A DNA stretch of 10,513 nt from Flavobacteriaceae bacterium (GCA_015488935.1 WFMU01000126.1:1-10513); one strand, 5' to 3'. Shown: positions 1 to 7,871, numbered from the stretch's first letter. Numbers and translations: made by a program. The notes: a model not told the origin generated them from the sequence alone.

Positions 1-35
1 ATAAAATACGTTAAAATATTGTAGTTTTACAAATT

Positions 36-2348
36 ATGCACAAATACTTTTTTTTTATACTAGTACTTATAAATACCAATCTTTTTTCGCAAATAGATTA
101 TAGCGATGATTGGGAAGATTTTTATTCTTACAACAATGTAAAAGACTTTAAACTCATCGATAACAAAATTTATGCTATTGTAGATAATGCTGTATTTATT
201 TATGATTTAGACACAAAAAAAAGCACCAAAATATCTTCTGTACACGGTCTTTCAGGCGAAACAACCTCCTCTTTTTATTATAGTAAAACAACCAAAAAAT
301 TAATAATTGGCTACACAACAGGATTAATTGAAGTAATAAATAACGATGGTAGCATACATGTATCAAACGATATCGAACGATTAACCATTGCAGGTTCCAA
401 GCAAATAAATCACATTACAGAATACAACAATAAACTCTATTTATCTACTGCATTTGCCGTGATAGAATATGATATTGCAAACCTACAATTTGGCGATACA
501 TTTTATATTGGTGCAGGTTCAACAGCCATAAACATCCATCAAACTATTGTATTTGACAACACCATTTATGCAGCAACAGAAAACGGTATTTACTACGCAG
601 ATATTGCCGACCCATTTTTAATAGATTTTAATAATTGGCAGCAACCACAAGGCAATTTTGCGGCAAATTTTACAGCCTTTACCATGTATAACAACCAATT
701 ATTTACCGCAAGAAACAATACATTATACCAGATAACGCCTCCAAATACATTGCAAAGTATTCGTACTTTTCCTAGTAATATAGTTAACCTGAACGCCTCT
801 GAAACTTATTTAAACGTCTCCTTAATTAGCGAAGCATATACATTAGACCAAAATCTTAATCAAGTAAACCTTGCAAGTACTACAACGGACTTTAATTTTG
901 AACTGCATAACGCTTTTGCACAAAATCAGACCATCTATTTAGCCACTAAAAAATTTGGAATTTTATCCAAATCCTTTCCAGAAACAAACTATAAAGAAAT
1001 TCATCCAGAAGGACCACTTTTTAACGATATATATTCTATAGAAGTGCAAGATAATAATCTTTGGGTTGTATATGGTGCACAAGACTATGCAACTTACAAC
1101 TTTACCAATACCAAAAAAGGATTTAGTCATTTTAATGGTACAAATTGGATAAATACAATATATGATAACACAATACCAAGAGATTTAGTTGACATTACAA
1201 TTAAACCAAACAATAATAATAGTGCATACATAAGTTCGTGGCAAAAAGGATTATTAGAAGTCGTAGATGACCAAATTGTAAATCGTTATGACTATGCAAA
1301 TAGCGGTTTAGAAAACGGTGTTTTTTGGAGCGATTTAACTCTTGTTAGTGGCTCCGTTTTTGATACCGAAGGCAATCTTTGGGTTACTAATAGCTATGTT
1401 TCGGACAAAGTAAAAAAATTAGATACAAATGGCAATTGGACATCCTATAATTTTAATGACGTTATTGATGGCGCTAGCGCTTATGGTTTAGGAGAAATTA
1501 GTATTGATAACAGCGGAAACAAATGGATTGCCACAAGAGATTATGGCGCTTTAGTATTAAGTAAAAATGGAAATTTTAAAAAATCGCTTACAACCATACC
1601 AAACAAAGGAAATTTACCCTTTAACCTAGTAAAAACTATTGCCGCAGATAAAAATAATAGAATTTGGATTGGTACCATAAAAGGATTAGTGCGTTTCGAT
1701 AATGTATCTCGTTTATTCAATTCCGAAAATTACCAAGCCAAGCCAATCATCATAAAATTAGAAGGAGGAACAGACGAAAACCAAGGGCAAATTTTATTAG
1801 GAGAACAACCAATTAATACCATTGCTATAGATGGTGCTGATAATAAATGGTTTGGAACTGCCAATAGTGGCGTACTTGGTACTAATCCAAGTGGACAAAA
1901 AACACTACATCTATTTAATAAAGACAATTCGCCCTTACCATCTAACCAAATTGTTAAAATACGTGTAGATGATAGTACTGGTAAAGTATATTTTGCAACC
2001 TCCAAAGGAATTGTTGTTTTTAATAATAACGTTTCTCCCTTTGGCGAAACATTGGGCGATACCTACGCATTTCCAAATCCATCTACAAAAGACAATGAGT
2101 TTATTACCATTGATGGTAGAAATGGCACACACTTACCACGAGGAACAAATGTTAAAATTTTAGATAGCGCAGGTTATTTAGTACACGAGACAAATGTAGT
2201 AGAAGGTATCGAAGTAAAAGGTGGAAAAGTAATTTGGAATAAAACAAATTTAGCTGGTAAAAAAGTAAGCTCTGGAATTTATATTATTCTGCTCACTTTA
2301 CCAGATAAAAGTGAAACATCCATCACAAAAGTTGCCATAATCAATTAA
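36..2348 (+). CDS. porZ: PorZ, type IX secretion system surface beta-propeller protein with C-terminal sorting domain
   Basis: Seen: a 770-residue protein with a signal peptide (hydrophobic residues 4-17, probable cleavage S18/Q19). A long beta-propeller region follows, with recurring blade motifs of the two-component-regulator propeller type, for example NRIWIGT at about 541-547 and GKVYFAT at about 649-655. The C-terminal domain runs from about 676 to 770, with FPNP at 679-682 and a final SSGIYII...KVAII pattern typical of type A T9SS sorting domains. Known: P. gingivalis PorZ has nearly the same length and architecture (two propellers plus a beta-sandwich) and belongs to the surface attachment complex with PorU, PorV and PorQ, where it supplies anionic LPS to the sortase. 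Inferred: the same structural role here, though the lipid ligand in flavobacteria is not evident from sequence. The start is the first ATG and gives a complete signal peptide. Only 35 bp of upstream sequence is available, with at best a weak promoter box (TAGTTTTA, 22-29). recO follows after 2 bp, so co-translation is likely. Confidence 0.88.
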   Translation: MHKYFFFILVLINTNLFSQIDYSDDWEDFYSYNNVKDFKLIDNKIYAIVDNAVFIYDLDTKKSTKISSVHGLSGETTSSFYYSKTTKKLIIGYTTGLIEVINNDGSIHVSNDIERLTIAGSKQINHITEYNNKLYLSTAFAVIEYDIANLQFGDTFYIGAGSTAINIHQTIVFDNTIYAATENGIYYADIADPFLIDFNNWQQPQGNFAANFTAFTMYNNQLFTARNNTLYQITPPNTLQSIRTFPSNIVNLNASETYLNVSLISEAYTLDQNLNQVNLASTTTDFNFELHNAFAQNQTIYLATKKFGILSKSFPETNYKEIHPEGPLFNDIYSIEVQDNNLWVVYGAQDYATYNFTNTKKGFSHFNGTNWINTIYDNTIPRDLVDITIKPNNNNSAYISSWQKGLLEVVDDQIVNRYDYANSGLENGVFWSDLTLVSGSVFDTEGNLWVTNSYVSDKVKKLDTNGNWTSYNFNDVIDGASAYGLGEISIDNSGNKWIATRDYGALVLSKNGNFKKSLTTIPNKGNLPFNLVKTIAADKNNRIWIGTIKGLVRFDNVSRLFNSENYQAKPIIIKLEGGTDENQGQILLGEQPINTIAIDGADNKWFGTANSGVLGTNPSGQKTLHLFNKDNSPLPSNQIVKIRVDDSTGKVYFATSKGIVVFNNNVSPFGETLGDTYAFPNPSTKDNEFITIDGRNGTHLPRGTNVKILDSAGYLVHETNVVEGIEVKGGKVIWNKTNLAGKKVSSGIYIILLTLPDKSETSITKVAIIN

Positions 2349-2350
2349 CC

Positions 2351-3067
2351 ATGATTGAATCTACCAAAGCAATTGTATTAAATACCATAAAATTTCAAGA
2401 TACAAGCCTTATTGTTAAATGCTATACGCAAAAAGGTATTAAATCGTATTTGGTAAAAGGCGTACTATCCAAGAAAGCAAAAAAAATAAAACCAGCTTAC
2501 TTTCAACCATTTACATTATTAGATATTGTAGCAAACCACAATAATAAAGGAACCTTAAACTACATTAAAGAAGTACAAGTATATCATCCATTTCATTCCA
2601 TACCAACAGACATCCATAAGAGCTCTATTGCCTTGTTTTTGGCAGAAATACTAAGCTATGCTTTAAAAGAAGAAGAAGAAAATAGTCAATTATACCAATA
2701 TTTAGAAACTGCCTCAATATGGCTAGACACACATCCAAAAACAGCCAACTTTCATTTATTATTTTTAGTAAATTTAACAAAATATTTTGGCTTTGCAATA
2801 AAAAAGCCTAAAAAGGGTGATTTATTTTTTAACTTACAAGAAGGTTGTTTTACCTTTCATAAACCAATGGCAAATTATGTTTCTGGCGAAAATTTAACAC
2901 TCCTAAAATCCATTATCGGCATAAATTTTGATGCTATTTCTAAGATAGAATTTAATGCTAAATCTAGGCAAACCATATTAGAGGTATTAATTCAATATTT
3001 TACATTACATTTGCCTGATTTTAGAAAACCCAAATCGTTAGAAATATTACAGACGATTTTTAGATAA
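2351..3067 (+). CDS. recO: DNA repair protein RecO
   Basis: Seen: 238 residues, the usual length for RecO. An N-terminal OB-fold-like segment (about 1-80) opens with MIESTKAIVL and contains a basic stretch, KKAKKIKPAYFQPF (about 41-54). The helical RecO_C part follows and ends with LPDFRKPKSLEIL (about 221-233), a tail I recognise from Bacteroidota RecO proteins. There are only two cysteines (C24, C176), so the four-cysteine zinc site of Deinococcus-type RecO is absent. Known: RecO binds single-stranded DNA and SSB and, with RecR, helps load RecA at gaps (RecFOR pathway); it acts in the cytoplasm. Context: the ATG lies 2 bp after the porZ stop, implying translational coupling, yet the two products have no obvious functional link. 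The downstream receptor gene begins 12 bp after the recO stop, so all three probably share a transcript. Confidence 0.9.
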   Translation: MIESTKAIVLNTIKFQDTSLIVKCYTQKGIKSYLVKGVLSKKAKKIKPAYFQPFTLLDIVANHNNKGTLNYIKEVQVYHPFHSIPTDIHKSSIALFLAEILSYALKEEEENSQLYQYLETASIWLDTHPKTANFHLLFLVNLTKYFGFAIKKPKKGDLFFNLQEGCFTFHKPMANYVSGENLTLLKSIIGINFDAISKIEFNAKSRQTILEVLIQYFTLHLPDFRKPKSLEILQTIFR

Positions 3068-3079
3068 AAACGTGTTGTT

Positions 3080-5533
3080 TTGAAGAGTATTTTTATCCTT
3101 TTATTGTTTGCAACAAGTGTAGTAACTGCACAAAAAATTATCGTTTTAGATAAAACAACTGGCGACCCAATTGCTAATGTTACAGCCTACAACACTAAAA
3201 ACAAAAAACATTGTGTTTCGGATATTAATGGCGTTCTAGATCTTGCACAATTCAATAATACAGAAACCATCTACTTTCAACATTTATCGTACAGCGATTT
3301 TGAAAGCAGTAAAAAAGCATTACAAAAATCTAAAAAAATATATTTAATTGCCAAATCCATGGCTTTAGAAGAAGTTTTTTTATCTGTAAGTAAAAAGAAA
3401 GTAAAACGAAATAGGATTGCTCAAGAAATTAGTACATTTTCGCAAAAAGACATTCTAAAATCTGCTCCACAAACGGCAGCAGATATGTTGGCTGAAATCC
3501 CCGGAATTAAAGTCCAAAAATCACAATTTGGAGGTGGTAGCCCTGTGCTTAGAGGCATGGAAGCAAATCGTGTTTTGTTAGTTATCGATGGTGTTCGAAT
3601 GAATAATGCTATTTATAGAAAAGGGCATTTACAAAACTCCATAAGTGTTTCTCCAAACATACTAGAACGTACCGAGATTGTATTTGGACCATCATCTGTA
3701 ATATATGGCTCCGATGCCTTAGGAGGTGTTATACATTATTATACAAAACAACCAAAACTGAATAAAACTTTTCGTGCAAAACCATCGTTTTTAGCAAGAT
3801 ATAGTACGGTAAATAATGAAATTACAGCAAATGCTGCGGTAGAAATTCAAACAAAAAAAATAGCCTCTTTTACGAGTATTTCTAGAAGTGAATTTGGCGA
3901 TTTAAAAATGGGCAAAAACAGAAAACACGGTTATAAAAATTGGGGTTTACAAACTACATACTCAAATAATACCGAAGATTATTACAATCCGAATAGTGTA
4001 ACTAACAGCGATGCCGAAAAACAAAAAAATATTGGTTTCTCGCAATGGGATTTTATGCAAAAAATATTCGTTCCCTTTTCTAAAAAAACCAATTTTAACA
4101 TTAATCTTCAGTATAGTAAATCCTCAGAAATTCCTAGATTTGATAAATTAACACAAAAAACTTCCGATGGTAAATTAAAATTTGCAGAATGGCGCTACGG
4201 ACCACAAAAAAGGCTTTTAGCAGCATCACAATTAAAGCTAAATCCAAACAAAAAATGGGTGAAAAATGGTACCATAACCTTGGCATATCAGAATATTAAA
4301 GAATCTCGAATTCAACGAAAGTTTGGTAGTTTAAGACGTTCGCAAAGAAATGAAAATGTAGATGTTTTTAGTATTAATATAGATTTGGCTGCTCCTATTA
4401 CAAAAAATAATAATCGGCTTTTATCTTACGGAACAGAGTTTACCTACAATAGTATTTACTCCTCTTCTGAAGGAAAAATATTAGAAGTTAATGGAAATCA
4501 AATAACAGGAATTAGCAATCGTTTTACAGTACAAACAAGATATCCAGACGGTGGAAGTAGCTATATGAGTTCTGCTTTTTATGCGGATTACAGACAAGAT
4601 ATTAGTCGCCGTGAAACACTAAATACAGGTATTCGATTTACAAATACTGTGCTTAATGCCAGATGGAAAGATAATACTTATATTGTATTGCCAAACACCA
4701 AAATAAATTTGTATAATTCTGCAGTTACCGCAACAATTGGTTATGTTTTTAGACCAAATAATAACATCCAATTTAATACGGTAATATCTTCAGGATTTCG
4801 ATCGCCAAACATTGATGATATTGGTAAAATTAGAGAAAAAAGAGGCTATGTTTCTGTTCCTAATATTTATTTAAAGCCAGAACATGTTTATAATGCAGAA
4901 ATCGGTATTATAAAGTATTTTAATCATAAAAAATCAAATTTTAGCTTTACAACTTACTACACTTTACTAAATAATTATATTGCAAGAGAGGCTTTTAACT
5001 TAAACGGAAGTGCAACCATTGTTTACGATGGAGAGACCGTAAAAACCATTGCAAATGTAAATAAAGGAACTGCTTACATTTACGGAGGAACTATTAGTTA
5101 TAATGGAAAAATAAGTCCTCATTTTTATACCAAACTCGCTACAACATATACTAAAGGAAAAACCTACGATACAAAATTACCACTATCTTCAATACCTCCA
5201 CTTTTTGGTATGTTAGAATTACGATATATCAACCAAAAATGGGAAACTAGCCTCAACTTTATATTTAATGCAAAAAAGAAATTTACAGATTATAATTTAG
5301 CTGAAGGAATAGATAACATTGAACAAACACCCTTTAATACACAAACTGGTAAATATGATATTGGAAATCCTGCATGGCAAACTTTTAACTATAAACTAAA
5401 ATACCAAACTAGTAAAAAAATAAATCTTCTTTTGCATATTTCTAATATTTTTGACCAACATTATAAAGAATTTGCATCTTCTATAAGTGCCCCAGGAAGA
5501 AACTTTTCATTTAGTATTGTACGTAGTTTTTAA
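3080..5533 (+). CDS. TonB-dependent outer-membrane receptor (heme/siderophore-receptor-like), TTG start
   Basis: Seen: 817 residues. Residues 1-17 form a signal peptide (MKSIFILLL..., cleavage probably after VTA17). Residues 18-92 form a carboxypeptidase-regulatory-like domain (LDKTTGDPIANVTAYN), followed by a TonB-box-like LEEVFLSV (96-103). The plug is about 110-225, with GGGSPVLRGMEANRVLLVID at 151-170 and FGPSSVIYGSDALGGVI at about 202-218. A 22-strand-type barrel follows and ends in an aromatic residue (RSF). The start is TTG: an in-frame TAA lies 15 nt upstream, and the first internal ATG (M94) would remove the signal peptide and first domain. Ligand: the plug, together with FRSPN (573-577) and PNIYLKPE (594-601) in the barrel, resembles the FRAP/NPNL arrangement of heme receptors such as HmuR; this is suggestive only, and cobalamin or another chelate cannot be excluded. 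No SusD partner is adjacent, which argues against glycan uptake. It is probably co-transcribed with porZ-recO. Confidence 0.88.
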   Translation: MKSIFILLLFATSVVTAQKIIVLDKTTGDPIANVTAYNTKNKKHCVSDINGVLDLAQFNNTETIYFQHLSYSDFESSKKALQKSKKIYLIAKSMALEEVFLSVSKKKVKRNRIAQEISTFSQKDILKSAPQTAADMLAEIPGIKVQKSQFGGGSPVLRGMEANRVLLVIDGVRMNNAIYRKGHLQNSISVSPNILERTEIVFGPSSVIYGSDALGGVIHYYTKQPKLNKTFRAKPSFLARYSTVNNEITANAAVEIQTKKIASFTSISRSEFGDLKMGKNRKHGYKNWGLQTTYSNNTEDYYNPNSVTNSDAEKQKNIGFSQWDFMQKIFVPFSKKTNFNINLQYSKSSEIPRFDKLTQKTSDGKLKFAEWRYGPQKRLLAASQLKLNPNKKWVKNGTITLAYQNIKESRIQRKFGSLRRSQRNENVDVFSINIDLAAPITKNNNRLLSYGTEFTYNSIYSSSEGKILEVNGNQITGISNRFTVQTRYPDGGSSYMSSAFYADYRQDISRRETLNTGIRFTNTVLNARWKDNTYIVLPNTKINLYNSAVTATIGYVFRPNNNIQFNTVISSGFRSPNIDDIGKIREKRGYVSVPNIYLKPEHVYNAEIGIIKYFNHKKSNFSFTTYYTLLNNYIAREAFNLNGSATIVYDGETVKTIANVNKGTAYIYGGTISYNGKISPHFYTKLATTYTKGKTYDTKLPLSSIPPLFGMLELRYINQKWETSLNFIFNAKKKFTDYNLAEGIDNIEQTPFNTQTGKYDIGNPAWQTFNYKLKYQTSKKINLLLHISNIFDQHYKEFASSISAPGRNFSFSIVRSF

Positions 5534-5706
5534 AAACCAACCAATAATTTTTAGAACTTTAAACGAGCTACAATACCAATTACAAAGCAAAACACGCTAT
5601 ATAAATCATATTTTTATTTCGCATTGAGCGATTCCAATGTGTTTTACTATAACTCGCTATGAGGTCAGGAAAATTATTTTGAAGGATTTTTAATGTTTTA
5701 ACTTCG

Positions 5707-5821
5707 TTTGTTGCAAAGTCGTTTTAGCTTGTGTAAAGTTGTTTTGGTAAAACAACTTTACACATATACTTTTAATATCTTTAATATTTTGGTTTGTTTG
5801 GCAAAACGACTTAGCAATAAA
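5707..5821. repeat. Nested inverted repeat, 115 bp, with 19-nt outer arms
   Basis: The left arm TTTGTTGCAAAGTCGTTTT (5707-5725) and the reverse complement of the right arm (5803-5821, TTTATTGCTAAGTCGTTTT) agree at 17 of 19 positions, including an uninterrupted 10-bp stretch. They enclose the perfect 16-bp hairpin at 5730-5764. The overall shape resembles a small non-autonomous palindromic element, but no flanking target duplication was found. Confidence 0.6.
5730..5764. terminator. Perfect 16-bp hairpin with 3-nt loop, candidate bidirectional terminator
   Basis: TGTGTAAAGTTGTTTT (5730-5745), loop GGT, then its exact reverse complement (5749-5764). It sits between the convergent receptor gene and ahcY, which is where a shared terminator would be expected. 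On the plus strand it is followed by a T-rich stretch (about 5767-5790) rather than a compact U-tract; on the minus strand there is no U-tract. The stem is AT-rich. A terminator role is inferred from position. Confidence 0.45.
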
Positions 5822-5851
5822 CTTTAATATCTGTAATGTTCTGGCTTATAT
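5744..5851. repeat. Imperfect tandem duplication (two units of about 54 bp) covering the ahcY 3' end
   Basis: Unit 1 (about 5744-5797) and unit 2 (about 5798-5851) both begin TTGG[T/C]AAAAC[A/G]ACTT and both continue into TTAATATCT[T/G]TAAT[A/G]TT[T/C]TGG. By hand, 13 of 15 bases match at the left end and 24 of 30 match over 5772-5801 against 5824-5853. Unit 2 contains the real last codons and stop of ahcY. Unit 1, read on the minus strand, gives P-N-K-P-K-Y-stop-R-Y-stop, a decayed version of the genuine P-Y-K-P-E-H-Y-R-Y-stop. Confidence 0.65.
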
Positions 5852-7140
5852 GGACCTTCTACATTAACCGAAATATAATCTGCTTGGTCTTTACGAAGTT
5901 CGGTTAGTTCTACTCCTATTTTTTCTAAGTGTAAACGTGCTACTTTTTCATCTAAATGTTTTGGTAACATATATACTTTATTTTCGTATTTATCGGAATC
6001 TTTCCACAGTTCTAATTGTGCTAATGTTTGGTTGGTAAACGAGTTACTCATAACAAAACTTGGATGTCCTGTTGCGCATCCTAAGTTTACTAAACGACCT
6101 TCGGCTAATAAAATAATTTCTTTATCGTTAATAGTATATTTATCTACTTGTGGTTTAATTTCTACTTTGGTATTTCCATAGTTTTCATTTAACCAAGCTA
6201 CATCTATTTCATTATCAAAATGTCCTATATTACAAACAATAGTTTTGTCTTTCATCGCTTTAAAATGATGTCCTTGCACAATATCTTTATTTCCTGTTGT
6301 AGTAATAATAATATCTGCTGTTCCGATAACGGTTTCTAATTTTTTCACTTCAAAACCGTCCATTGCTGCCTGTAGTGCACAAATTGGATCGATTTCTGTT
6401 ACAGTAACAATAGAACCTGTTCCTGCAAAAGAAGCTGCTGTTCCTTTACCTACATCGCCATATCCACAAACAACTACTCTTTTTCCTGCCAACATAATAT
6501 CGGTTGCTCTACGTATGGCATCTACGGCAGATTCTCTACATCCATATTTATTATCGAATTTAGATTTTGTTACCGAGTCGTTTACATTTATTGCTGGCAT
6601 TGGTAAGGTTCCATTTTCTACTCTTTCGTATAAACGGTGTACACCTGTGGTTGTTTCTTCGGATAATCCTTTAATTCCTGCTGCTAATTCTGGATATTTA
6701 TCTAAAACCATATTGGTTAAATCTCCACCATCATCTAAGATTAAGTTTAGTGGTTTTTTATCTTCTCCAAAAAATAATGTTTGTTCTATACACCAATCAA
6801 ATTCTTCTTCTGTCATTCCTTTCCATGCATAAACTGAGATTCCTGCTGCCGCTATTGCTGCTGCTGCTTGGTCTTGTGTAGAGAATATATTACAAGAACT
6901 CCAAGTTACCTCAGCACCTAATGCTACTAAAGTTTCAATTAAAACTGCTGTTTGGATGGTCATGTGCAAACATCCTGCAATACGTGCTCCTTTTAATGGT
7001 TGCTCGTCTTTATATTCTTCTCTTAAACTCATTAATCCCGGCATTTCTGCTTCTGCTAATGCAATTTCTTTTCTTCCCCAATCTGCAAGACTAATATCTT
7101 TTACTTTGAATTTTGTGTATGTGCTTGTGTTTGTACTCAT
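5824..7140 (-). CDS. ahcY: Adenosylhomocysteinase (S-adenosyl-L-homocysteine hydrolase)
   Basis: Function: NAD-dependent reversible hydrolysis of S-adenosylhomocysteine to adenosine and homocysteine, which removes the product inhibitor of methyltransferases; cytoplasmic, usually a homotetramer. Seen: 438 residues with strong identity to the family throughout. The substrate-site histidine is in GCLHMT (H59), followed by LDDGGD with D137, SEETTTG with E162, and [12 protein letters not shown] with K192, D196 and C201. These correspond to human D131, E156, K186, D190 and C195. The Rossmann NAD motif GYGDVGKG is at 226-233, and the C-terminal KPEHYRY supplies the lysine and tyrosine that reach the neighbouring subunit's NAD. 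It lacks the roughly 40-residue insert that makes some bacterial enzymes (for example mycobacterial, 495 aa) longer. The start ATG is at 7138-7140, preceded on the minus strand by an A-rich leader. It is transcribed divergently from the PPTase gene. Its 3' end is partly duplicated downstream (5744-5797). Confidence 0.97.
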   Translation of the reverse strand: MSTNTSTYTKFKVKDISLADWGRKEIALAEAEMPGLMSLREEYKDEQPLKGARIAGCLHMTIQTAVLIETLVALGAEVTWSSCNIFSTQDQAAAAIAAAGISVYAWKGMTEEEFDWCIEQTLFFGEDKKPLNLILDDGGDLTNMVLDKYPELAAGIKGLSEETTTGVHRLYERVENGTLPMPAINVNDSVTKSKFDNKYGCRESAVDAIRRATDIMLAGKRVVVCGYGDVGKGTAASFAGTGSIVTVTEIDPICALQAAMDGFEVKKLETVIGTADIIITTTGNKDIVQGHHFKAMKDKTIVCNIGHFDNEIDVAWLNENYGNTKVEIKPQVDKYTINDKEIILLAEGRLVNLGCATGHPSFVMSNSFTNQTLAQLELWKDSDKYENKVYMLPKHLDEKVARLHLEKIGVELTELRKDQADYISVNVEGPYKPEHYRY

Positions 7141-7164
7141 AATTTTGTTTTCTTTGTATATTTG
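7131..7164 (+). promoter_or_regulatory. Candidate Bacteroidota-type promoter for the PPTase gene
   Basis: TATATTTG (7157-7164) is an exact match to the -7 consensus TAnnTTTG. A TTG at 7131-7133 lies 23 nt upstream, at the outer limit of the spacing reported for the -33 element in flavobacteria. It would start transcription around 7170 and give a leader of about 58 nt before the ATG at 7229. The -33 assignment is weak; the -7 box is good. Confidence 0.45.
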
Positions 7165-7168
7165 TGGC

Positions 7169-7186
7169 AGTAAAACTTAATTTACT
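7169..7186. repeat. Palindrome AGTAAA-N6-TTTACT between divergent genes
   Basis: AGTAAA (7169-7174) and TTTACT (7181-7186) are perfect reverse complements 6 nt apart. The site lies between the two candidate -7 boxes, about where transcription of both genes would begin. It could be an operator or simply AT-rich dyad symmetry. Its GTAAAAC...TTTAC core resembles the arms of the intergenic repeats at 5744-5763 and 9206-9234. Confidence 0.35.
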
Positions 7187-7199
7187 ATTTACGTGGCTG

Positions 7200-7207
7200 C
7201 AAAGCTA
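7200..7207 (-). promoter_or_regulatory. Candidate -7 promoter box for ahcY
   Basis: On the minus strand these bases read TAGCTTTG, an exact match to TAnnTTTG. It lies about 60 nt upstream of the ahcY ATG, leaving a leader of roughly 50 nt. No clear TTG is found 17-23 nt further upstream, so the -33 element is degenerate or absent. The box overlaps a short dyad (GTGGCT/AGCTAC, 7193-7208, loop GCAA). Confidence 0.45.
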
Positions 7208-7228
7208 CAAAATAAGTCCGATATATAA

Positions 7229-7846
7229 ATGCCTATTTACAAAACCATAACACCTAATAAAAATACTAACGTTTTAGTTTGGAAAATTGAGGAAGATTTG
7301 TCTTTCTTAGAAGCTATTTATCTGAACGATAATAGTAAAAATCGCCTTGCCAAAATGAAATCTGAAATACATAAAAAAGGTTTTTTAAGCGTACGTCATT
7401 TACTTGCTGCTTTGGGTTATTCAGATAAAGATTTGTTTTATACCGAAGATGGTAAACCTCATTTAAAAGATGGAAAACGAATTTCTATTACACATTCTTT
7501 TCAGTTTTCTGCAATTATTGTAAGCAATCAAGTTATTGGTATTGATATTGAAAAAAATAGAGAAAAAATTATTCGAATTGCCGATAAATTTGTTGGTAAT
7601 GAAGCTGATTTCCTCCGTAAAGAAAATTTAGTAGAGCAGCTTACTGTTATTTGGGGAGCGAAAGAGAGTTTGTTTAAAATCCATCCAGATGGTGGTCTTT
7701 TATTTAAACATCATTTACCTATTGAAAAATTTGAATTAAAAGATTATAAAACAAAAGGCTGGATTAAAAAGGATAATTTTTACGAAGTATTTACCATTTA
7801 TTTTGAACAGTTTGATGGTTTTACTTTAGTGTATGCCTTGGATTGA
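7229..7846 (+). CDS. 4'-phosphopantetheinyl transferase, Sfp-type superfamily
   Basis: Function (family): moves the 4'-phosphopantetheine arm of coenzyme A onto a serine of an acyl or peptidyl carrier protein. Seen: 205 residues. ITHS (87-90) marks the CoA-binding segment. IGIDIE (103-108) supplies the metal-binding D106 and E108. WGAKESLFK (142-150) is the W-x-x-K-E-x-x-x-K signature with E146 and K150. It is slightly shorter than Sfp (about 224 aa). The start ATG at 7229 lies behind AT-rich DNA with no Shine-Dalgarno, normal for this phylum. Context: first gene of a plus-strand run (PPTase, GNAT, GGGP synthase) and divergent from ahcY. No polyketide or non-ribosomal peptide gene is in view, so the carrier-protein target is unknown; fatty-acid ACP is possible, but this is inference. 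Confidence 0.88.
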   Translation: MPIYKTITPNKNTNVLVWKIEEDLSFLEAIYLNDNSKNRLAKMKSEIHKKGFLSVRHLLAALGYSDKDLFYTEDGKPHLKDGKRISITHSFQFSAIIVSNQVIGIDIEKNREKIIRIADKFVGNEADFLRKENLVEQLTVIWGAKESLFKIHPDGGLLFKHHLPIEKFELKDYKTKGWIKKDNFYEVFTIYFEQFDGFTLVYALD

Positions 7847-7871
7847 TAACCACCAAACATGATTAGATAAT

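Larger units (their letters stand above)
5534..5823. other. 290-bp intergenic region between convergent genes, repeat-rich
   Basis: No open reading frame of plausible size and no tRNA-like cloverleaf is visible. The left half (5534-5700) shows only weak dyads: CATTG/CAATG at about 5623-5640, inside a longer AAAACAC/GTGTTTT pair. The right half holds a perfect 16-bp hairpin, an outer imperfect inverted repeat, and a degenerate copy of the ahcY 3' end; these are listed separately. Since the flanking genes converge here, the region must supply the transcription stops for both. Confidence 0.7.

Noticed and set aside
48-56. Run of nine T in the porZ signal-peptide codons, a possible phase-variable tract
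   Set aside because: The frame is intact, the genome is AT-rich, and three TTT codons are normal in a phenylalanine-rich signal peptide. There is no evidence of length variation in a single sequence.
5707-5821. Complete insertion sequence or integron-like attC site
   Set aside because: It is only 115 bp with no transposase, no target-site duplication could be identified, and no integrase-site core (GTTRRRY) is positioned at the ends.
6515-6832. Open frame of 105 codons on the plus strand inside ahcY
   Set aside because: Antisense shadow of a highly conserved gene; the translation has no recognisable domain. The same applies to 1730-2005, 1935-2132, 1969-2163, 6956-7180 and 8886-9194.
7141-7200. 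S-adenosylhomocysteine or SAM riboswitch ahead of ahcY
   Set aside because: The minus-strand leader is only about 50 nt and A-rich, with no conserved multi-stem architecture recognisable.
7859-7870. Mini-ORF ATG-ATT-AGA-TAA ending one base before the GNAT start
   Set aside because: Three codons between two genes can easily arise by chance in AT-rich DNA, and no leader-peptide logic (repeated regulatory codons, attenuator hairpin) is visible.
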